A DNA stretch of 64,000 nt from Bactrocera neohumeralis (lineage: Eukaryota > Arthropoda > Insecta > Diptera > Tephritidae), in NCBI RefSeq assembly GCF_024586455.1, contig NC_065919.1:34820839-34884838 (forward strand). The letters are read 5' to 3'. Below, one piece after another: positions 57,601 to 64,000 of this stretch (position 1 is its first letter; every line of letters starts with the position of its first letter). Both the position numbers and the translations under genes were made by a program. The notes beneath the pieces were generated by a model. That model worked only from the letters and a program-made list of their open reading frames with translations. It was not told where the DNA came from and searched no databases.

Positions 57601-58518
57601 CAACGTAGTTTCCAAAGTAAACAGGACTTTATGAATCTAGCGTCCCCTGGTGGCGCCATCTATATGTTGGCTCATGCGTTAGAATCTGTTATCTTTATCG
57701 GTTGTCCAGTGAGAATCTCATGACATTTCATTGATTGGAAGTGACGTTATTGCGTTTTAAGTGTCAGTATGTTTGTGTTATCGGTGCGAAAATGAGCTTC
57801 GAATAAAGAGTCAACATTAAATTAGGTTTTAAAATTGGTAAAACTTTTACCGAAACGTTTCAATTGATGAAACAAGTTTATGGCGGTGATTGCCTATCCC
57901 GTAGCAGAGTGCACGAGTGATTTCAACGCTTTCAAAGTGGTCGTAAGAGGATAAATCCGTGATCACCAGAAATTCCATCGAAACTGTGCGTGAATTCATA
58001 AAAAACCGGCCGTAATCATTATTGAAATTCATGGAAATGAAGTTGAACATCTTCAAAACATTTATTTATAACATTTTGACCCAACATTTGGTCTTACGAA
58101 AGGTGTGTGCACGATTTGTTCCGCACAAATTGACTGACGACCAAAAATTGCTCAGAATCCAACATTAGATCGACGTTTGTGACCGATTATTTAACCAAAA
58201 ATCACATTTTAACCGCTAACCACTCACCGTATTCACCTGATATGGCACCGTGCGACTTCTTCCTTTTCGGAAAAATGCATTTGCCCATGAATGGAAAGCG
58301 TTATGCCTTCGTAGAGGCCATTCAACAGGCTTGCACCGGCATACTGGCGGCCATACCAGCAAACCAGCTAAAACACTCGTTCGACATGCTTTTTGACCAT
58401 GCAAAAAGCAGTATTGAAGCAGAAGAAGACTATTTTGAATAAAATAAATTGATTTACCTGAAAAAAACCATTTGTTCTGTGTTTTTTTAAAGTTCTGTTT
58501 ACTTTGGAAAACACCTTG
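57601..58518 (+). mobile_element. Non-autonomous mariner, same family as 50373-51193
   Basis: The ends CAACGTAGTTTCCAAAGTAA (57601 on) and TTTACTTTGGAAAACACCTTG (to 58518) are flanked by TA at 57599-57600 and 58519-58520. It shares with the copy at 50373 both the family sequence and the exact internal deletion joint (CTCAGAATCCAACA followed by the CGACGTTTGTGACCGA block, near 58165). It keeps about 90 bases of 5' coding sequence that the other copy lost. Confidence 0.88.
57812..58442 (+). pseudogene. mariner transposase, deletion derivative
   Basis: The N-terminal helix-turn-helix (NIKLGFKIGKTFTETFQLMK, VYGGDCLSRSRVHE, then a TGA) is followed by degenerate linker sequence, RKVCARFVPHKLTDDQKLLR near 58100-58160, the deletion joint, and TDYLTKNHILTANHSPYSPD and MAPCDFFLFGKMHLP, ending EEDYFE at 58442. 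The first two catalytic aspartates are missing. Multiple stops and frame changes are present. Confidence 0.85.
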
Positions 58519-58534
58519 TAAAATGGAATAAATG

Positions 58535-58800
58535 AATTTTCAAGACTTTAATCGGTTCGTTTATAACGACGTGAAAGCGGTCGGATCCGAAGCAGCTTCT
58601 TGGGGAGAAAAGAACATGCGTAAAATTTCTAAAAACCTAAATTGTGTACAGACGAAGGGACAGACGGACAAGACCAAATCGATCAACTCGTCCATCTGAT
58701 TCTTTATATACATATATATATAATTTGCAGGGTCTCTGACGTTTCCTTTTGATTGTTAAAAATATCATTGCATACTTAATATAACCTGTTTAGAGTATAA
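58535..58800 (-). repeat. INE-1-like family B, partial copy
   Basis: Reverse orientation. GAAGCAGCTTCTTGGGGAGA (58589-58608), ACAGACGAAGGGACAGACGG (reverse GTCY, 58649-58668), AAATCGATCAACTCG and AGGGTCTCTGACGTTTCCTT (58730-58749) correspond to blocks of the copy at 51332-51560. The end ACCTGTTTAGAGTATAAAA is a degraded form of the 5' palindrome. Confidence 0.7.
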
Positions 58801-59044
58801 AAATACCCTTTATTCACTTGGTATATTATCATCCATTTCTAAAATCCTGTGGATGACGGAATACTCTTTAATTCATTCATCTTAAACTCACTGCTGAATA
58901 ATACCTATGAAAATTTTTAGCCATCACTGTGATTTGTAGTTAGTTTAGTTTTTATTTGTAGTACTGATTTTTTCGGTTTTATATCAAGATAATTTTTTTT
59001 ATTTAAAGGCAAAACACCAGAATGCTTTTGTCAGATATTATATT

Positions 59045-60205
59045 TTATTTTTATGCAAGAGTTGCTACAGAGTATTATAGTTTTGTTCACCTAACGGTTA
59101 TCACCTAAAAATAATCGAGATAGATATAGGGTTATACATATATATAAATGATCAGGGGAACGAGAAAATTTGAAATCCTGTTGACTGTCTGTCTGTTTGT
59201 CTGTTAAACTGTAACTTGAGTAAAAATAGAGATATCTTGATCAAACCTGGTATGCAGGTTTCTTAGTGCAAAAAAAATTCGAGTTCGCAGATGGGCGTAA
59301 TCGGACTACTGCCACGCACACAAACCGCCATTAACCGAAAACAAATAAAAAGCCATAACCAAGCACTAAATCAAGACGTAAAACTCCTATCTGGCACAGG
59401 GGATCGCAGTAGCCAGGGGCACCTGTGGGAAAACAAATTTTGGAAAAGTGGTCGTGGCCACGGCCTCCAATAAGTTTATAGTACATATGTCCTAAACTTC
59501 TAAAGATACAGCAACCAAATTTGCTGAGTACAAATCCTATAAGAACTTCTATCGATAGTGTGAAAATTGATGAAATCGGAGTATAACCCCGTTCACTCCC
59601 CATATAACGGTACTGTTCAAAATTACTAAAAGCACAATAAATCTATAACTAATTACGCCAGAGACATTAAATTTTACCTCCGAGTTAGTATGAGAGTGTG
59701 AAAATTGAACGATGGGCGTGGCACCGCCCACTTTTTGGTGAAATCCATTATCTCGGGACCCGACTGACCGATTTTGACGAAATTTGGTAAGTGGTATTTT
59801 TTTCATATTTCTATGTGACTTTGTGAAAATGAGCGAAATTTAACAATAACCACCCCCACTTCCCATATAGCACAATTTTAGTTTTCACTTGATTCTTTTA
59901 CTTTGCAGCACACAAATCAAGAAGCAATTATTATAAAGGAATTAAACTTTGCACGAATAATGCCTTTAGGGTATGCCACCTTATGATAAAAATTTTTTCA
60001 AATCCAACAAAAACTGTTCAAGCCCCTATGTATCGAATATTTGGATCCCCGTACCTATGGTTGACTTTTGATCGAATATATCGGCTAATATGTGAGATAC
60101 GTAATTGAAATTCAGGAATAATACTTCTCTGACAATGGTTTGTCTGTACGTTAAAAATGGCTTGAATCAGGTCAATACTTCCCTGAGCCCCCATATACCT
60201 AATAT
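59045..60205 (+). repeat. DINE-1-like family A, 5' and central part
   Basis: Forward copy: AGAGTTGCTACAGAGTATTA (59057-59076), TTTTGTTCACCTAACGGTTA, GAGATAGATATAGGGTTATA, a GTCTGTCTGTTTGTCTGTT tract near 59188, GTGGGCGTGGCACCGCCCAC-type blocks near 59713 and CACTTCCCATATAGCACAAT near 59859. It is interrupted near 60205 by a reversed RTE fragment and continues at 60441. Confidence 0.78.
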
Positions 60206-60435
60206 AAAGATTTTCGAAGGCTTGTTGCTCTTTTTCATTGGGTGCATTTTTTATGTGGCGGGTCCCAAACCCAGCGCACAACTCTGCGGAGGGGATGTTT
60301 CGTCTTCTTACTTTAGCTTGCCTTCAAACGCATGTCCTTAGGAAGAGTAATAATCGTTTCTGGCCACCCCCAAGTGAATGGCGATCAGAGAACTTTCCTC
60401 ACTTACGTGAACTTCTACACATGACTCCATCGTCC
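60206..60435 (-). mobile_element. RTE LINE 5' UTR fragment inserted in family A
   Basis: Reverse complement of 7768-8010 with substitutions and one deletion (compare 7858-7910). It includes GGGTCCCAAACCCAGCGCAC (60260-60279) and ends at CCATCGTCC (60427-60435), the same first base as the RTE at 7768, which fixes the element's 5' end. No 3' tail is present, so this is a 5' fragment rather than a normal 5'-truncated insertion. Confidence 0.85.
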
Positions 60436-60645
60436 AATGGTTTTTGTTTTTCTAATAAAACTTATGTGTCTGTCATTTTATGAGTTATATATATATAGTA
60501 TATATACATATATAAAAAATTGCTTGGATTTCTATCCTCAGGTTGACGTTGTATATCATAAAGTATGTCCCTGGCTTTGATTCTTGTAAGTTGCAAGGGT
60601 ATAATATGTTCCGTTGCACCCGAACTTAGCCCTCCTTACTTGTTG
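60436..60645 (+). repeat. DINE-1-like family A, 3' part
   Basis: Continues the copy at 59045: TTTTTCTAATAAAACTTATG, TGCTTGGATTTCTATCCTCA, TGATTCTTGTAAGTTGCAAG, GGTATAAT, the hairpin TTCCGTTGCACCCGAAC and tail CCCTCCTTACTTGTTG. Confidence 0.75.
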
Positions 60646-62546
60646 TGTGTTATTTTCAGTGTCTCATGTCATACAAAATTTACATAAATTGATTTAAGTT
60701 TTGCATGAGCTGGTTTAACGGGACGCGAGTAACAATTTATTACTCCTCTTATGGTTTCCATTCGTGAAATAAAATGTTTTTGTTATATTTTGCAGTATTT
60801 GCATATTACGAATTTTAAAAATGTATAAAGTGACCAGCAAAATGAATTAAATGGGAATATTTGTAGATAAATGTCATCATTAAGTATTATTGGCAAAACA
60901 TATTTTATTTCACCGAAACCAGTAACAGTGAAGTTTTATTTGTTTATAAGTTATGAAACATATGCATGTGAAACGGAAAATCAGACAGACCCTAGGAGTA
61001 CTAGTGTTGTAGGTAGCAAACATAGTTCTTTTAGAAATTATAACAGCTTAATCAACATTACATACTTAAATTCCTCATTTTAACTTTTACAAATATAACC
61101 CCATACTTTTAACATCCGCATCATAATGTGTTACTAAGAAAAATCCGTTCACCCTTCAGCGAACCACCAGCATGCACTACGAATGAGTCCTTAATTGTTT
61201 TTCATCGCTTCATGTGGCGCACTATTGACTGACTGAGGCACAGGGAATGGATACTAAGAGTTTTTAGTAAGAATAGCCCATCGTATGTCATGTAGACATA
61301 CAAACATATACATAAGCATATGCCATACATGTTGCTATTGTTAAACTATATATAGTATATACATTAAAAGAACATTTGAAGTGAAGAGTGGAAAGAGTAG
61401 TACGCGTACCAGCACCACACCAGAGAAAGGAGATGAATGTGAACAGAAATATATAAAAGTAACTGTAGAGCCAAAATGACAGCAATGTTGGGAGACATGC
61501 TGTGATTATGTTTGTTTTCTTACATAAAGGTATATTTCTATTCTTAATATTTTGCTACAAGATTTAATACTTTTCCGTCTTTAGGTTTAAAGCAAAAAGA
61601 GTATATGTGTGTCATTATGTGACATCTCATATTTTTGAGCCCTTAAAGCGAAGCACATAAATCAATGTAATGTATCCAGCTGGACTAGAAGATTCATCAC
61701 AGAATATTTGTCTGCTGTGACAGAGGACAGTTTTTGTAACTATGTACATGTTCGTACGAAATCACCGTCAAAATATGATGATGCAGCATATGTGTTTTAA
61801 AATATATACCATATTTAAGATAAAAACACGAAAATCAGTTTTTTATAACTTTAATACTTCTTACCAAACAGGTGTAAACGCGGCTTTTGGAACAAGATGA
61901 GATTAACAAAATTTCTAAAAATTAATTATTTACATTAAGAAATTAAATTAAATCATCAATTAAATCATATCCCCCATGAAGCCATTAAAAGCATGATTGA
62001 ATTTGTAATGAATTTTGATTATGTACATGTTGTATTACTTCTAGTCGCGGTTGTATTTTTTAATGTTTATTATATTTAAATTTCTACGCCAAAAAAACTT
62101 GCTATAATATGCATATACAAGTATTTATAGTATAAGTATGTATAATGTGGGCTAATTCTACACATGAATTTCACATTTCGAATTTGATAGAATGTGGTGA
62201 TATCCAATTCAAAATTTGAAATTCTTATATTTGGCATATCGGAACAATGAGAAGTATTTACTATTTAACATCATTATTAGATAGAAAAATTAAAAAGTAT
62301 TGAATGTGGGAAGTATACGCGTTTACAGTGCGATTTCGTCAGCTATGATTTTTGCAATTTAAAATGATCTTATTTTCACTGAATTACAAAATTCAAAAGA
62401 AAAATACAAATTTTTCTTAAAATAGTCAAACTTCAACGGTTAATGACTTTTAAACGATTAGGTTTAAAAAAAAATTTGCAATTGAAAAAATTCACAAAAG
62501 CAAACATGTTTTAAAGTACTTGGAAACGAAATATAAATTTTGCCAT
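60646..62546. other. Ubx upstream non-coding DNA
   Basis: No gene is supported. 61130-61270 is slightly GC-richer. Nothing else is recognised in this AT-rich stretch. Confidence 0.3.
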
Positions 62547-63440
62547 TTATTTGAGAGTGGTCACAAACGATTCCCTTACATATGGCTCAAGCAGCTCACG
62601 ACTTCCGGCCCTAGACCAAGTATCCTCTGGGTAGCCAAAGAAAATCCGTTTGAAAAACAATTTAAGGGCATGCACCTGGAATGTCTGGTCCCTTAATTAG
62701 GAAGGTGCCGCTGGCTAGCTGGTTTATGTCTTCGTTAGATTGACGGCTGACATCACCGCCGTCCAAAAAATGTGATGAACGGTATTAGGACAGAGACTGG
62801 TAGGTCCTTGTAGCTTTGATTGAATTTGAAATGAATTTTGATTAGGATTCGTGGTGGAAGAGAGATTCGGTCGCCGAGTACTGACATTCACCCCGGAGGA
62901 TAAACGTCTAGCCACAATCCCTATCAAAACAAGGTTCTTCAACATATCGCTGATTTGCGCTCACGCCCCTATTGTAGAACCCCCAGAGGTTATCTAGTGA
63001 CCGATGCCCAGAGCATACTAAATACTAACCAGTGAATTTCCCCAATCGATGACGATGGAGCAGACGCTCCATTGGCCAACCATGAAGAAGTTCGAATAGC
63101 AGATACCCGTCTGACGAACAACAAAGCTGCGGGGGCCGATGAATTACTGGCCGAGCTATTTAATCACCGCGGCGAAGAGCTGATAAGGAGCATGAATCAG
63201 CCTCTTTGTAGAATTTGGTCGGACGAAAGCATGCCCAACGATTAGAACTTAAGTGTGCTCTGCTCAATCCACGAAAAGGGAAACCGCACCATCTGCGGCA
63301 ATTACTCTAGGATAAGTTCTGCTTTCTCCAGAAGCAAATAGGTATGGTGGAGAACGAAATATCTCCTGTCATCAAACGAATAGTCGTCGCACTCGCGACT
63401 GGGCACCCACGAACTCTTGACAGTTATAACTTCGAGCATC
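62547..63440 (+). mobile_element. RTE LINE, multiply deleted copy
   Basis: Begins within the 5' UTR (GAGTGGTCACAAACGATTCC, compare 7835-7855), covers the endonuclease start (GCATGCACCTGGAATGTC at 62668-62685), and jumps near 62970 to the RT linker (TAGAACCCCCAGAGG). It then includes a stretch absent from the copy at 7768: NNKAAGADELLAELF and SMNQPLCRIWSDESMPND, the first conserved RT segments. A further deletion near 63340 leads to the text GAACGAAATATCTCCTGTCA (compare 9496-9515). The reading frame is broken throughout. Confidence 0.82.
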
Positions 63441-63689
63441 AATTCTTTTATCCACCCCAGTAGATAATAGATATGTTAATTACTTAGCAATTTATTGTTT
63501 ATACAGAGGAATGGACTAACGGACAGAAAGACAACATCATCTTGATGTATGCTTACCATAAATTGCAGTGCTTTCGATGCATACAGCGAAGACATAAACC
63601 TACTTTTTTATTATGATTTGCATTTCTCTCATATATAATAATCATTTCAGTGTTCGCTTTTATTAAAAACGATGTACTAGAAAGTAAAA
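63441..63689. other. Non-coding DNA
   Basis: Short AT-rich spacer; nothing recognised. Confidence 0.3.
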
Positions 63690-64000
63690 TGATCTAGTGG
63701 AATTTAATTATGTGCTATATGAGAAGTAGGCGTGGCTATGGTCCGATTTCGTCACTTTCTGGCGTATTTAGTTATGGATTTATCGTATATTAGTAGATTT
63801 GAGCAGTACTATTATATAGGTAGTGAGCGGGGTTTTCACCCGATTTCATCCATTTTCACACTATAGGTATTAGTTTTTGTAATATTCGTGCTGCACATAT
63901 TTGTTGTTGTAGTATCTTTATTGGCTTAGGAGAAATGCCCTTTAAACGCCCACTTTTTGAAACATTTCTATCCACAGGTGCCCCTTGCTACTATGATCCC
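63690..64000 (-). repeat. DINE-1-like family A, cut by window end
   Basis: Reverse copy: AGTAGGCGTGGCTATGGTCC (63726-63745), CACCCGATTTCATCCATTTT near 63837, AAACGCCCACTTTTTGAAAC near 63944 and CAGGTGCCCCTTGCTACTAT at 63976-63995, the same blocks as 54150-54580. It runs off the right edge. Confidence 0.72.

Noticed and set aside
1..64000. tRNA, rRNA or CRISPR loci
   Set aside because: No cloverleaf-type box motifs, rRNA segments or regularly spaced direct repeats were seen.

Overview
The window is dipteran genomic DNA, most likely from a tephritid-like (true fruit fly) cyclorrhaphan. The only host protein-coding sequence I can support is the first coding exon of the Hox gene Ultrabithorax (Ubx), on the minus strand at 1929-2676. 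It has the MNSYFEQ start, the glycine-rich linkers and the YPWM motif, and it ends at a splice donor. The microexons and homeobox exon must lie to the left, outside the window, so 1-1928 is the start of intron 1. Everything to the right of the exon is the 5' leader, the promoter and about 60 kb of upstream DNA, the position occupied in Drosophila by the bxd/pbx regulatory domain. I see no other host gene, tRNA, rRNA or CRISPR array.

Layout: 1-467 DINE-1-like repeat; 468-1928 Ubx intron; 1929-2676 Ubx exon 1; about 2677-4110 leader and promoter, with a cluster of Zeste-type hexamers; 7768-10211 an internally deleted RTE-clade LINE with a target-site duplication; 10.2-28.7 kb mostly unique non-coding DNA with relic mariners, DINE-1-like copies, a long hairpin and a possible Polycomb response element near 27.5-28.1 kb; 28.7-33.6 kb a mariner cluster in DINE-1-like DNA; 33.6-37.0 kb a hAT element carrying an I-clade LINE fragment and a palindromic MITE; 40.8-41.4 kb a TTAA-flanked MITE; 46.9-48.7 kb a mariner carrying a solo LTR and a miniature RTE copy; 49.5-64 kb DINE-1-like copies, two mariners that share one internal deletion, and more RTE fragments.

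Two non-coding families dominate the repeats. Family A has TATACTCTTGCAA-type subterminal inverted repeats, a GTCY microsatellite and a 3' hairpin followed by CTTRCTTGTT. Family B resembles Drosophila INE-1. Both have the layout of DINE-1/Helentron-type elements. At least five other elements sit inside family A copies, so relative ages can be read from the nesting. Every transposase or reverse transcriptase here is broken by a stop, frameshift, deletion or lost catalytic residue.

The most notable points are: the nested hAT and mariner blocks with clean target duplications; a ZAM-like solo LTR in a GCGCGC target; a miniature LINE made of a 5' piece joined to a 3' tail; two non-autonomous mariners with the same deletion joint; the apparent absence of the alternative b-element donor after Ubx exon 1; and regulatory motif clusters upstream of Ubx. 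All calls come from reading the sequence. No database search was made, and most repeat boundaries without target duplications are approximate.
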